Assembly: GCA_025450175.1 (NCBI GenBank)
Contig: JANWHY010000011.1
Location: forward strand, 1 to 42,951
DNA length: 42,951 bases
Reading direction: 5' to 3'
Origin: Minisyncoccota bacterium
GTDB lineage: Bacteria > Patescibacteriota > Minisyncoccia > Phycocordibacterales > Zambryskibacteraceae
This document shows, in pieces, positions 7,125 to 15,509 of this stretch; position 1 is the stretch's first letter, and every line of letters starts with the position of its first letter. The position numbers and the translations under genes are program-made. Under the pieces are notes generated by a model. The model made no database searches and was not told where the DNA came from. It saw only the letters and a program-made list of their open reading frames with translations.

Positions 7125-8219
7125 CTAAGAAACCACTTTATCCATCAGAGCACCGCCGAGACATTCTTCATCGCGATAAAAGACGATTGACTGTCCAAGT
7201 GAGAGACCTCGCACTGGGGTACGGAAGGTTACGGCCAAGCGCTTGCCCTCAAGAGAAAGCGTGGCAGGGATCTTATCTCCTCGATAACGTACACGAGCAC
7301 TCAAGGTAGGTATGGTGGGCTCACTGATCCAGTTGGGCTTCTTCACCACAATCTTGGTCGGTGAGAGAGCGATAATCTCTGGCTCTTCTTTCGAGACAGT
7401 GAGAGTATTGGCCTTCACATCTTTCGACACGACATAGTATGGCTTATCCTCCGGCGACTTCTCCGTAATCTCGAAGCCATGCCGCTCACCAATAGTATAA
7501 AAGACGGTGCCATTATGAGTGCCAATCACCCTGCCCTCTGTATCTAGTACCTTACCTGGCTTCGTCTCAATATAATGAGATAAGAATTTCTCAATACTGA
7601 CCTCCCCGATGAAGCAGATACCCTGACTATCCTTCTTTTCTGCAACAGGAATCTTGTACTTAGCGGCGAGCTTACGCGTTTCTTCCTTCTCTAAATTGCC
7701 AACAGGAAAAAGTACGTGGGGCAAATCCTCCGGAGTAAGCGTCCAGAGAAAGTAACTTTGATCCTTCTCTTTATCTTTCCCTTCTAATAATGCAGCCTGC
7801 TTCACCTGTGCATAATGTCCCGTAGCAATGAAGTCTGCTCCCATCTCTCTAGCCTTCTTAGAGAAGGCTCCGAACTTAATCTCCCTATTGCACAATATAT
7901 CTGGGTTGGGTGTACGACCCGCCTTATATTCTAGAATCATCTCATCTACTACGCCCTTCTTATATTCTTCCTCGAAGTCGAAGGATAGGAATGGGATATC
8001 GAGAGCCGCCGCCACCCTCATGGCATCCCGCCTCTCATCGCGCCAGGCACAAGGTAAGAAGTCAGGCTGCCACACCTTGATAAAGACTCCGGTGACATCA
8101 TACCCTCTTTCCTTAAGCAGAGCTGCTGAGACAGCACTATCTACCCCACCCGAAAGCCCGACAAAAACTTTTTGCTTTTTCTTCCTCTTACTTGATGTAT
8201 TTCCTTTTGTTGGCCACAT
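7125..8219 (-). CDS. mnmA: tRNA-specific 2-thiouridylase MnmA
   Basis: MnmA thiolates U34 of tRNA-Lys, -Glu and -Gln at C2. The PP-loop is SGGVDSAVSAALL (near residue 20). The paired catalytic cysteines are visible in PDILCNREIKF and DSQGICFIGE, and GHYAQ and DQSYFLW are conserved. The track start (8258) adds residues that read through mltG. I prefer ATG at 8219, giving 364 aa, a normal length. Even so the start overlaps the end of mltG by 32 nt. The N-terminal KGNTSSKRKKKQK is a short basic extension. The gene ends just before the promoter of the ATP-cone nuclease gene. Confidence 0.95.
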   Translation of the reverse strand: MWPTKGNTSSKRKKKQKVFVGLSGGVDSAVSAALLKERGYDVTGVFIKVWQPDFLPCAWRDERRDAMRVAAALDIPFLSFDFEEEYKKGVVDEMILEYKAGRTPNPDILCNREIKFGAFSKKAREMGADFIATGHYAQVKQAALLEGKDKEKDQSYFLWTLTPEDLPHVLFPVGNLEKEETRKLAAKYKIPVAEKKDSQGICFIGEVSIEKFLSHYIETKPGKVLDTEGRVIGTHNGTVFYTIGERHGFEITEKSPEDKPYYVVSKDVKANTLTVSKEEPEIIALSPTKIVVKKPNWISEPTIPTLSARVRYRGDKIPATLSLEGKRLAVTFRTPVRGLSLGQSIVFYRDEECLGGALMDKVVS

Positions 8220-9078
8220 GCTCGTCGAAGGTACGAGAATAATGCATGTTACCGTCATCTCCTGTCAAATAATAGAGATAGGGTGTGGTAGTGGGATGGA
8301 TAGCCGCTCGTATGGAGTCTAGTCCAGGATTGTTGATGGGGTTGTCTGGCAAACCTTGGAATTCGTAAGTTTTCTTCTCCACATCTACTTGGAGTGGCAT
8401 ACCTATCTCTAACCTCTTCCACAAAACATCGGAAATCATGACTCGATCTACCTGACTCTTCGCCTCTCCTTCGATGAGCGAAGCCATGGTAATTATTTCT
8501 TCCAGAGTTTTGTCAGCAGCTTCTATCTCTGGGAGTATGGCGGCAATCTGCTTGTTGAAGTTGTCGTTCATAATCTTGATCGTTGAAGAAGCAGTGGCAG
8601 TGATGGGTATAAAGTAAGTATCTGGGAAGAGATAACCCTCCGGCGCAAGGGCTAAGAACTTATTGTGATCAAAGGAACTAAACTTAGTATCGAAGAGTTT
8701 AGAAATTTTTACCTTAGTAAAGCCTTCTGGCACAGTGACCTTCACCGTCTCAATGTCATGCTTGCCGTAGAAGACTCTCCAGGCCACTACAAAAACATTC
8801 TGAGGTTGTGACATATAGTAATCCCCCGCCATCATCCTCCGCTCACCCCCGAGGAGAATAGCCGCAGCTCTAAAGAGGAATGTGGACTTGATCACCCTGT
8901 CCTTTTCAAGCTCTTGGGCAAGGTCGTAGAGTCCCCGACCAGAGGCTACAGTCACAATAGAGTAGGTAGGAAAATTAGACGGAGGCATAATGCGCGAGAC
9001 AAAAAGGAGAAGTAACACCACAATAACGAGTGCAACAAGAAAGGAGATTTTTCTATAGCGACGGGTCGGGTTCTCCAT
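8188..9078 (-). CDS. mltG: Endolytic murein transglycosylase MltG
   Basis: MltG is an inner-membrane lytic transglycosylase that cuts nascent peptidoglycan strands. The 296-aa protein has an N-terminal membrane anchor (ISFLVALVIVVLLLLFVS, about 11-28), a LysM-like region (YSIVTVASGRGLYDLAQELE), and the YceG catalytic domain. The catalytic glutamate lies in ASLIEGEA, and the conserved NPINNPGLDSIRAAIHP and YLYYLTGDDGNMHYS motifs follow. It is shorter than the ~340 aa of E. coli but complete. It lies 3 nt after the upstream membrane protein gene and overlaps the mnmA start. Confidence 0.95.
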   Translation of the reverse strand: MENPTRRYRKISFLVALVIVVLLLLFVSRIMPPSNFPTYSIVTVASGRGLYDLAQELEKDRVIKSTFLFRAAAILLGGERRMMAGDYYMSQPQNVFVVAWRVFYGKHDIETVKVTVPEGFTKVKISKLFDTKFSSFDHNKFLALAPEGYLFPDTYFIPITATASSTIKIMNDNFNKQIAAILPEIEAADKTLEEIITMASLIEGEAKSQVDRVMISDVLWKRLEIGMPLQVDVEKKTYEFQGLPDNPINNPGLDSIRAAIHPTTTPYLYYLTGDDGNMHYSRTFDEHVANKRKYIK

Positions 9079-9081
9079 AGT

Positions 9082-10326
9082 TTATATAGGTAAGTTGGCG
9101 GGAGCGTCGGCCTTCTTGGAAGAGACGCGAGTGAGAGTGGGAGTAGTAGCAGCCTTGCCGGGGATGTGGAAGAGAGTCGCCACTTCTTCTGTAGAAAGTA
9201 CGTAAGGTTCGCCGAACAAGTGTTTGAAGGGCACATCGAAGAAGGACCGCCTCTTAAAGGACTCTACGAACTCCGTGAGCCTCCTCTTCTTCACTATGTC
9301 GTGGAAGTCCTGCCAAGGATGCGTGGTGCTAAAGAATTCTGGCTTGATGCCATTAAGATTTTTAGAAGCGAACTGACGGGTACTGCCTATGATACCCATA
9401 CCACGCGTCCTTTCGTAGTTGTCTTGAGGAGCAGTATAGAAGAAGCGCACCATAGAGTCGAAGGCGAGCTTACCAGAATTGCGTTGCATGGCTTTGATAG
9501 TGTTTTGCTGTTCGTCAGTGAGACCGAGCATCGAGGGTTGCCTATCCTTCTCAGGTTTTATGAGTTGTTCTGTCTCAATAATCTTTTTGATATCCTCTTT
9601 AATCTTCCCGGTCCAATCCTTCTTAGGTCTAAGTCTTCCGTACAAATAGTTCTCGCTGGCATGCGCACGGATCAATATCTGGATCACTCCTATTTCGTGA
9701 GGACCGAATGTGCCTAGATATTCGAGTACCGGAGTAAGAGGGTCCACAATCTCTTCTGGGACATCACCCCTCTGTTTATCTAACTCGTATTCAATATAAG
9801 TCTTGATGGGATATGAGTCACCCTTCACGAGCGAAGTTGTAACACCCCAGACATAAGTCTCTCCATAACGGTAATGTATATCTCGAGCATAGTCCTCCAC
9901 TTCGCGAACCTCCGCTCCCGGGAATTGCCCATAGATCCTCGTCTCGATAATCTTCTTCCACCTGGGGAAGGCCCAGATGAAGAACCGCACCTCACCACCT
10001 ATGGCCACGATCTCGAGTGAGAACCACTCTCGGAGCTTACCTGTCCAGAAGGCATCTTCGGGAGTAGATATATTAGCGTTCTCCCAAATACCTTCGAGGA
10101 CAAACTCCATAGCCGCTGGCGACTTGGGTTGGTCTTGAGGTAACTTGATCTCTAAGAGGATACTTCCCTGCTCCTTGATCCAAGAACGGCGCACATAAGA
10201 GAGCCAGGTATGCCACCATGTCCAGATGAAAAGACCTGGCACCCACACCGGCCATAATAGAAAAATATAATGCAATACGGAAAAGTAAAAATCCTTACTT
10301 AGGAGAGTATCTAAGCTTTCAAACAT
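9082..10326 (-). CDS. Membrane protein, type-IV-secretion-ATPase N-terminal-like
   Basis: The 414-aa protein has a Trp-rich N-terminal membrane segment (YIFLLWPVWVPGLFIWTWWH, about 20-39), then a soluble region containing LLEIKLPQDQPKSPAAMEF and FPGAEVREVEDYARDIHYRY. It ends with TLFHIPGKAATTPTLTRV and APANLPI. This architecture matches my memory of the non-ATPase N-terminal part (DUF8128-like) of CPR conjugation/type IV secretion proteins, in which a DUF87-type ATPase normally follows the NLP linker. Here the chain stops at the linker and no Walker A/B is present. It may partner with an ATPase encoded elsewhere. A TAAAAT box lies 6 nt before ATG. Assignment is tentative. Confidence 0.6.
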   Translation of the reverse strand: MFESLDTLLSKDFYFSVLHYIFLLWPVWVPGLFIWTWWHTWLSYVRRSWIKEQGSILLEIKLPQDQPKSPAAMEFVLEGIWENANISTPEDAFWTGKLREWFSLEIVAIGGEVRFFIWAFPRWKKIIETRIYGQFPGAEVREVEDYARDIHYRYGETYVWGVTTSLVKGDSYPIKTYIEYELDKQRGDVPEEIVDPLTPVLEYLGTFGPHEIGVIQILIRAHASENYLYGRLRPKKDWTGKIKEDIKKIIETEQLIKPEKDRQPSMLGLTDEQQNTIKAMQRNSGKLAFDSMVRFFYTAPQDNYERTRGMGIIGSTRQFASKNLNGIKPEFFSTTHPWQDFHDIVKKRRLTEFVESFKRRSFFDVPFKHLFGEPYVLSTEEVATLFHIPGKAATTPTLTRVSSKKADAPANLPI

Positions 10327-10346
10327 TATTTTATTTTACCCCACCC

Positions 10347-11384
10347 TTAAGCGTTATGGTAGCGATTCTCTCTATCCTTGCGGAAGTATTTGGAGTTCTG
10401 GAGATTGACCAGGATAGTGTTCTCCTTGACATAGCGCTCCTTGAGCACCTTGCTGATGATCTTCTCCTTGGAGAGAGGGCCCTCCTTCTCTAGGATCTTC
10501 TTGATAACATCTTTCACAACCCCAGACATGTAACCCCATTCGGCGAGAGCATAGAGTCCTCGACCTACGAGGACGAAACGCGGGTCCTTGATAAGCTCGT
10601 TGTGAGTAGTAGCCACATGAGCCTTCTTATTGAAATAGGTATTGATAGCCTTAGCTACCTCCTTGAAGTGGATAGGAGAACCGTGCTTCCTTATGACCAA
10701 GAAGGCATAATCTCTCATACCCTTAGCATTAACATTGGGCGAAGAACTCTTACCCCACTCCCCTAATGGGTTCTTGCCGATCTTCTGGGAGATCGAGAGC
10801 CAGCGCTTGATCACCTCCTCATTTTTATACTTCTCGTTAAGATCTTTGACCTCATCGAGGAAGGAAGCGATGATGTCGCTCTCAAATACTAGCTCATCGT
10901 CAGAGAGCTTGGAGTATAACTTCCTTAAGGTGCCTTTAATCTTAGTGGCGAGCTGTGGATCGACATGCCAATGATGCTTGAACTCTTCGTCCTCCTTCTC
11001 ACGCTCGAAGGCTTCTCCAATAGTGAGGAGGAAGTGGAAGTGGTTCTGAGTATTAATATCTTTGCTGAAGTGACCTAAAAGATCTTTCTCTGCGACGATA
11101 CCACCGAGGGAAAGGATGATCTCCTTAAGCTCAGTGAAGATGGGCTCGGCATCTTTGTAGTTCTTCGACTTACGAATAGTGAGGAGAGAGTGGTTCTCGA
11201 TCTGGCGCACACGCTCACGAGTGATGTTGTACTTCTTACCAATAGCATCTAGGGTCAACTTCTCCGATTTACTGCCCAATCCATAGCGACTAGTGAGAAC
11301 ATCTTGTCCCCGCTTATTGAGGCTCGACAATAGGCGTTTTGTTATCTCTTTAGGTTTGAAGCTGGTGGTTATCTTTTCAGCCAT
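10347..11384 (-). CDS. Sigma-region-4 / HARE-HTH transcription-associated protein
   Basis: The 345-aa protein starts with a sigma-70 region 4 helix-turn-helix (LTLDAIGKKYNITRERVRQI, about 43-62), the part that reads the -35 element. It has no region 2, so it cannot melt a promoter on its own. Around residues 222-290 is a HARE-HTH (RPDelta-like) domain (YAFLVIRKHGSPIHFKEVAK, then RFVLVGRGLYALAEWG), like that of the RNA polymerase delta subunit. A third winged-helix-like stretch follows (KKILEKEGPLSKEKIISKVL). It is probably an RNA-polymerase-associated regulator rather than a true sigma factor. It stands between leuS and the secretion-like gene, 55 nt after leuS. Confidence 0.75.
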   Translation of the reverse strand: MAEKITTSFKPKEITKRLLSSLNKRGQDVLTSRYGLGSKSEKLTLDAIGKKYNITRERVRQIENHSLLTIRKSKNYKDAEPIFTELKEIILSLGGIVAEKDLLGHFSKDINTQNHFHFLLTIGEAFEREKEDEEFKHHWHVDPQLATKIKGTLRKLYSKLSDDELVFESDIIASFLDEVKDLNEKYKNEEVIKRWLSISQKIGKNPLGEWGKSSSPNVNAKGMRDYAFLVIRKHGSPIHFKEVAKAINTYFNKKAHVATTHNELIKDPRFVLVGRGLYALAEWGYMSGVVKDVIKKILEKEGPLSKEKIISKVLKERYVKENTILVNLQNSKYFRKDRENRYHNA

Positions 11385-11439
11385 CTTATTCTATTGTCCT
11401 ATTTCTATCACCCCCTATAGGTAATGTCAAGAGGCCAAG

Positions 11440-13620
11440 TCAAGTGACGATACTTATGACCTTATTGGGTACTACTATCACCTTCTTAGGCTCTTTGTCT
11501 AACCACTTTTTCACCTCTGGTAGTCCTAGAGCAAGGCTTTTTATCTCCTCTTCGCTCTGACCCTTCTCTATCTTGAGCGTGGCTCTTAGCTTGCCGTTGA
11601 CCTGGACAGTCATAACAATCTCATCATCCACGAGTTTACCTTCATCATATGTTGGCCACGACTCAAGATGGATAGAATCTTTGTGTCCAAGCTCCGCCCA
11701 AATCTCTTCTGTAATGTGTGGAGCAAAAGGTGCAAGGAGCTTTAGAAGTGTCTTGTATTCTTCTTGTGAAATTTTCTCTTGCTTTTCAAGATTGTTCGCT
11801 AGAATCATCATACTTGAGATGGCAGTATTGAATCCAAGTTTCTCTATATCATCAGAAACCTTTCTTACAGTCTGGTGTAAAATTGCAGGGATTTCGACAT
11901 TGGAATCCGCAATTTTCTCCTTCAATCTCCAAACTCTCTCAAGGAACCGGCGGGGGCCTGCGAGAGCCTCATCGCTCCACGCAATAGCTTGTTCGAAGGG
12001 GCCCATGAACATTTCATATAGGCGTAGAGTGTCAGCGCCGAACTGATCTACAATCTTGTCTGGATTTATCACATTGCCCTTCGACTTACTCATTTTCTCT
12101 CCGCCTTCCGCCAGAATAATACCGTGAGAAGTACGCTTCTTGTAAGGCTCGCTAGTTGGCACTAACTTGAGATCATATAGAAATTTATTCCAGAATCTCG
12201 AATAGAGTAAGTGGAGTACGGTGTGTTCCATACCGCCGTTGTACCAATCGACTCCCATCCAATATTTTAATTTTTCTTTAGAAGCAAATTCTTTATCATT
12301 TTTGTCATCACAATATCTATAGAAGTACCACGAGGAGCCGGCCCAGTTGGGCATAACATCGGTCTCACGTTTAGCATCACCGCCACAGCTGGGGCACTTC
12401 ACACGGACCCACTCACTAATATTGGCTAGTGGAGACTCGCCATCGGGCCCGGGCTCATACTTCTCAACCACTGGGAGTTCTACTGGTAGATCCTTCTCCG
12501 GTACCGGTACCACTCCACACCCGCCCGAACGACCGTCCGGTCGGGCGGGCTTCTCACAATGTATAACCGGAATAGGCTCCCCCCAATAGCGTTGTCGCGA
12601 AAACACCCAATCCCGAAGTTTGTACTTCACCACCTTCTTTCCAAATTCTTCAAAGTCTGCTTTTTTATAATCTATAACAATTGGCAGATTGTACTTCTCA
12701 GCAAAAACTCTATCTCGTTCATCATCAGCTGGCACTCCCATAATTGCACCCGTGCCGTAATCTGAATAAACATATTCAGCTTCCCAAACAGGAATCTTTT
12801 CTTTCGTTGCCGGATTCGTCACGAACTTCCCAGTGAACTTGTCTTCCTTCCCTGAAACCACCAGAAAAGTTGCCCCACGAATAGTATCTGGTCGAGTGGT
12901 AAAAATTTCTATGTCATCAAACTTTATCAACACACCCTCGCTTCTCCCAATCCAGTTTCTCTGCTCTATCTTCACTCTCTCGGGATAATCAACTTCGTCT
13001 AAATCTTTATCCAACCTGTCTGCATACTTGGTTATAGCAAGCATCCACTGCTCTTTCTCCTTCTCTACCACTTCTGTACCACAACGTTCGCACTTACCAT
13101 CGACCACCTCCTCATTGGCCAAACCAATTTTATCCTTCGGACACCAGTTAATTGGCATCTTGGCCTTATAGGCTAGACCGTTTTCAAGAAATTTTAAAAA
13201 GATCCACTGAGTCCACTTATAATACTTGGGATCTGTAGTATTGGTCTCCCTCGCCCAGTCAAAAGAGATGCCAAGAGACTGGATCTGCTTGCGGAAGGTA
13301 TCTGTATTTTCTTTTGTAACTACACGCGGATCCTTGCCTGTCTTCAAGGCATAGTTTTCTGTCGGGAGACCAAAGGCGTCCCAACCTATTGGGTACAAAA
13401 CATTCTTGCCTTCCATTCGACGCTTGCGCGCAATGATATCGAGACCAATATAGGGACGAGGGTGACCCACATGGAGACCGTCACCAGATGGGTAAGGAAA
13501 TTCTATGAGAGCGTAATACTTCTCCTTCTTAGAATCATCTTCTGCATGATAAATTCCCGACTTCTCCCATTCCTCCTGCCACTTAGATTCTATTTCTTTA
13601 GGGTTATACTCATCAGCCAT
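11440..13620 (-). CDS. leuS: Leucyl-tRNA synthetase, compact CP1 domain
   Basis: This class I synthetase charges tRNA-Leu. Signature HIGH is PYPSGDGLHVGHP (about 43-55) and KMSKS is GEKMSKSKGN. At 726 aa it is shorter than the usual 800-870. The CP1 editing domain keeps TTRPDT and the aspartate motif (here VPADDERD instead of AHD), but about 40-60 residues between them are missing. Within the zinc-like HC..CG element, PARPDGRSGG is inserted (HCEK|insert|CGVVPVPEKDLP), encoded by a 30-bp palindrome. An extended -10 (TGT-TATACT) lies 7 nt before ATG with no SD, implying a leaderless transcript. Confidence 0.96.
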   Translation of the reverse strand: MADEYNPKEIESKWQEEWEKSGIYHAEDDSKKEKYYALIEFPYPSGDGLHVGHPRPYIGLDIIARKRRMEGKNVLYPIGWDAFGLPTENYALKTGKDPRVVTKENTDTFRKQIQSLGISFDWARETNTTDPKYYKWTQWIFLKFLENGLAYKAKMPINWCPKDKIGLANEEVVDGKCERCGTEVVEKEKEQWMLAITKYADRLDKDLDEVDYPERVKIEQRNWIGRSEGVLIKFDDIEIFTTRPDTIRGATFLVVSGKEDKFTGKFVTNPATKEKIPVWEAEYVYSDYGTGAIMGVPADDERDRVFAEKYNLPIVIDYKKADFEEFGKKVVKYKLRDWVFSRQRYWGEPIPVIHCEKPARPDGRSGGCGVVPVPEKDLPVELPVVEKYEPGPDGESPLANISEWVRVKCPSCGGDAKRETDVMPNWAGSSWYFYRYCDDKNDKEFASKEKLKYWMGVDWYNGGMEHTVLHLLYSRFWNKFLYDLKLVPTSEPYKKRTSHGIILAEGGEKMSKSKGNVINPDKIVDQFGADTLRLYEMFMGPFEQAIAWSDEALAGPRRFLERVWRLKEKIADSNVEIPAILHQTVRKVSDDIEKLGFNTAISSMMILANNLEKQEKISQEEYKTLLKLLAPFAPHITEEIWAELGHKDSIHLESWPTYDEGKLVDDEIVMTVQVNGKLRATLKIEKGQSEEEIKSLALGLPEVKKWLDKEPKKVIVVPNKVISIVT
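12520..12549 (-). repeat. 30-bp palindromic element (PARPDGRSGG), copy 2, in leuS
   Basis: This copy is identical over 30 bp to the one in rpsK, on the gene strand and in the same frame. It splits the conserved IPVIHCE.CGVVPVPEKDLP segment of LeuRS. In ordinary LeuRS, HCE-x-CG is contiguous, so the ten codons are a clean in-frame insertion with no loss of flanking codons. Confidence 0.94.
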
Positions 13621-13638
13621 AGAGGCTAGTATAACAAA

Positions 13639-14577
13639 CTACCTTACTGGTCTTACAGGATAGAGTTGCGGGTCGATACTTCGAGAGAAGCACTCGTGGC
13701 CGGCTTCATGTTGCCAATTCTCACTTACTCCCTTCACACCCATATCCACTGGCATAGGATAGGCTATAGAGCTACTCCCCAACCCTTCCGAAACTCGATC
13801 GAAGGTGGCGCAGAGTTCGAAGGCCTTAGCAGACTGCCCGATAAGTTTGTACTCATAAGACGCGCTTGTCTTAGGATCACGAGGTAAGGTGAAGCCGGAG
13901 ATAGGATCTGCTATCTGGGAGAGGTTGTCTGGAATACTTCCCTTACTCTGATAATAATTTACAATCTGCCACTGAATATTCTGTAGATCAGAAACTCTTT
14001 GAGAGTCGTAACGACGTTCACGCTGAGAAACTGGTGAGCCAATAACCATAAAGCCGAGAATGATAGAAGCTAGGATAAATACGATAGCGACAATTCTCCA
14101 GATATTTCTCTCCCCTGCCATAATGAGATTCCTAATCTCACGCAGATAGTACAAGAAGATGCCTCCTGCGACGATGATGAGCGTCAGCACCTTGAGTAGG
14201 AAGCCGGTAGTAAGATCTTGACCATCGAGGAACATGTAGATCACAGTGATGAGATCCCCAGCAATCACTCCCCCAGCCACGAATAGGGTGATGTATGAGA
14301 GCCACTTGCGTAGCCAAGATTCACGAAGTCCGGGATCTGCCATATAACTCTTCTGCAAAAGCCACGAGAGGAAGAGAAAGAGTGGGAAGGCTACGATCAG
14401 GGTAGCGACTTGGAAGCTGATCGAAGGGTAGTTGTAATACTGATAGGTAGTAACCTTCGGATAAGCGAAGTTGATCACCTCGAAGAGGAGGGTGATAAGG
14501 GCAATAGCGCTAGCGTAGAAGGTCACGATCACTCCGAGGTTCAAGAAGAAGTCCTTTGCAGTTATTTTTGTATTCAT
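13639..14577 (-). CDS. DUF5671-like polytopic membrane protein
   Basis: The 312-aa protein has five predicted membrane segments, roughly residues 12-32, 55-72, 95-118, 127-145 and 163-181 (e.g. IVAIVFILASIILGFMVIG), followed by a soluble C-terminal domain of about 125 aa. The membrane part matches the DUF5671 pattern (AKDFFLNLGVIVTFYASAIA). The soluble part (RVSDLQNIQWQIVNYYQSKG ... LPRDPKT ... YEYKLIG) resembles the pseudopilin/type II secretion G-like C-terminal fold. The role is unknown; it is plausibly an envelope protein. An extended -10 (TGG-TATAAT) lies 6 nt before ATG. It is 18 nt upstream of leuS, which nevertheless has its own -10. Confidence 0.75.
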   Translation of the reverse strand: MNTKITAKDFFLNLGVIVTFYASAIALITLLFEVINFAYPKVTTYQYYNYPSISFQVATLIVAFPLFLFLSWLLQKSYMADPGLRESWLRKWLSYITLFVAGGVIAGDLITVIYMFLDGQDLTTGFLLKVLTLIIVAGGIFLYYLREIRNLIMAGERNIWRIVAIVFILASIILGFMVIGSPVSQRERRYDSQRVSDLQNIQWQIVNYYQSKGSIPDNLSQIADPISGFTLPRDPKTSASYEYKLIGQSAKAFELCATFDRVSEGLGSSSIAYPMPVDMGVKGVSENWQHEAGHECFSRSIDPQLYPVRPVR

Positions 14578-14622
14578 ATTTGGATTATACCATAAAAATG
14601 AACGCCGCGCAGGTCTACACTC

Positions 14623-15432
14623 TTATATCAAAAACTCTATAACATCTCCATCCTTCACCACATACTCTTTGCCTTCTGTTCTCACCAAGCCCTTCTCGCG
14701 AGCCTTCACCATCGAGCCATTATTTATAAGGTCTTCGTAGGCGACCACTTGAGCACGGATAAACTTATCTTGGAAGTCGGTATGTATAGACTTACCCGCC
14801 TCGGGTGCTGTCGCTCCCCTCTTAGTCGTCCATGCTCGTGACTCATCCTCGCCAGTAGTGAGGAAGGTGATGAGGTTGAGAAGTTTATAAGACTCGGTGA
14901 TGAGTTGGTCTAAGCCAGTACCAAAGATTGGATCTATCTTTACATACGGTCCCGGCACATTGAAATCTAGATTTTCTGCCGCCTCAGACATATTGAGTAC
15001 ATAGAGTGTTGGCTTCTTAATCCCGGCCTTCTCGAGTTCCAGATTAATAATTTCTATATCGAACAAGGGATCCACCTTCTCATGTACATGGATAATATCT
15101 TTATCTTCGAAAATTCTTACCACTTCGATAATTGCATCAACCTCGCGAATGTGAGATAGGAACTTGTTTCCTAAACCCTCCCCTTCTGCTGCACCCTTCA
15201 CCAGTCCAGCAATGTCTACAAACTCCACAACTGCTGGGATAGTCTTCTTCGACTTACTCATCTCCGAGAGTTTAGTAAGTCGCTCATCCGGCACCGGCAC
15301 GATCCCGACGGATGGGTCGATAGTACAGAAAGGATAATTCTCCGCCGGCACCCCCTTCTTTGTAAGCGCGTTAAAGAGTGTCGACTTCCCGACGTTTGGC
15401 AGCCCTACGATGCCAACAGAAAGCTTGGACAT
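14623..15432 (-). CDS. ychF: YchF/Ola1-type ATPase lacking its helical domain
   Basis: YchF is an Obg-related P-loop NTPase that binds ribosomes. G1 is GLPNVGKST, the switch region is FVDIAGLVKGAAEGEGLGNK, and the C-terminal TGS domain is intact (ITFLTTGEDESRAWT ... IHTDFQDKFIRAQVV). The family is usually ~363 aa; this one is 269. The missing part is the coiled-coil helical domain: after DPLFDIEIINLELEKAG the chain goes directly to KPTLYVLNMSE, where other YchF proteins have about 90 helical residues. The reading frame is continuous, so this is a natural domain deletion. No -10 box is obvious next to the start. Confidence 0.94.
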   Translation of the reverse strand: MSKLSVGIVGLPNVGKSTLFNALTKKGVPAENYPFCTIDPSVGIVPVPDERLTKLSEMSKSKKTIPAVVEFVDIAGLVKGAAEGEGLGNKFLSHIREVDAIIEVVRIFEDKDIIHVHEKVDPLFDIEIINLELEKAGIKKPTLYVLNMSEAAENLDFNVPGPYVKIDPIFGTGLDQLITESYKLLNLITFLTTGEDESRAWTTKRGATAPEAGKSIHTDFQDKFIRAQVVAYEDLINNGSMVKAREKGLVRTEGKEYVVKDGDVIEFLI

Positions 15433-15474
15433 AAGAATCTAAAATTACCTTATTTTTAAGCATTTTTCTATGGC

Positions 15475-15503
15475 TTGACAAGTCAAATGCTTTATGCTAG
15501 GAT
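15475..15503 (+). promoter_or_regulatory. Sigma-70-type promoter of the structured RNA
   Basis: TTGACA (15475-15480), a 17-bp spacer and TAGGAT (15498-15503) form a strong promoter. The -35 is part of TTGAC-AA-GTCAA, an inverted repeat. The same TTGACAAGTCAA plus TAGGAT with 17-bp spacing recurs at 18724-18752. Transcription would start near 15510. Confidence 0.8.
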
Positions 15504-15509
15504 AGAAGA

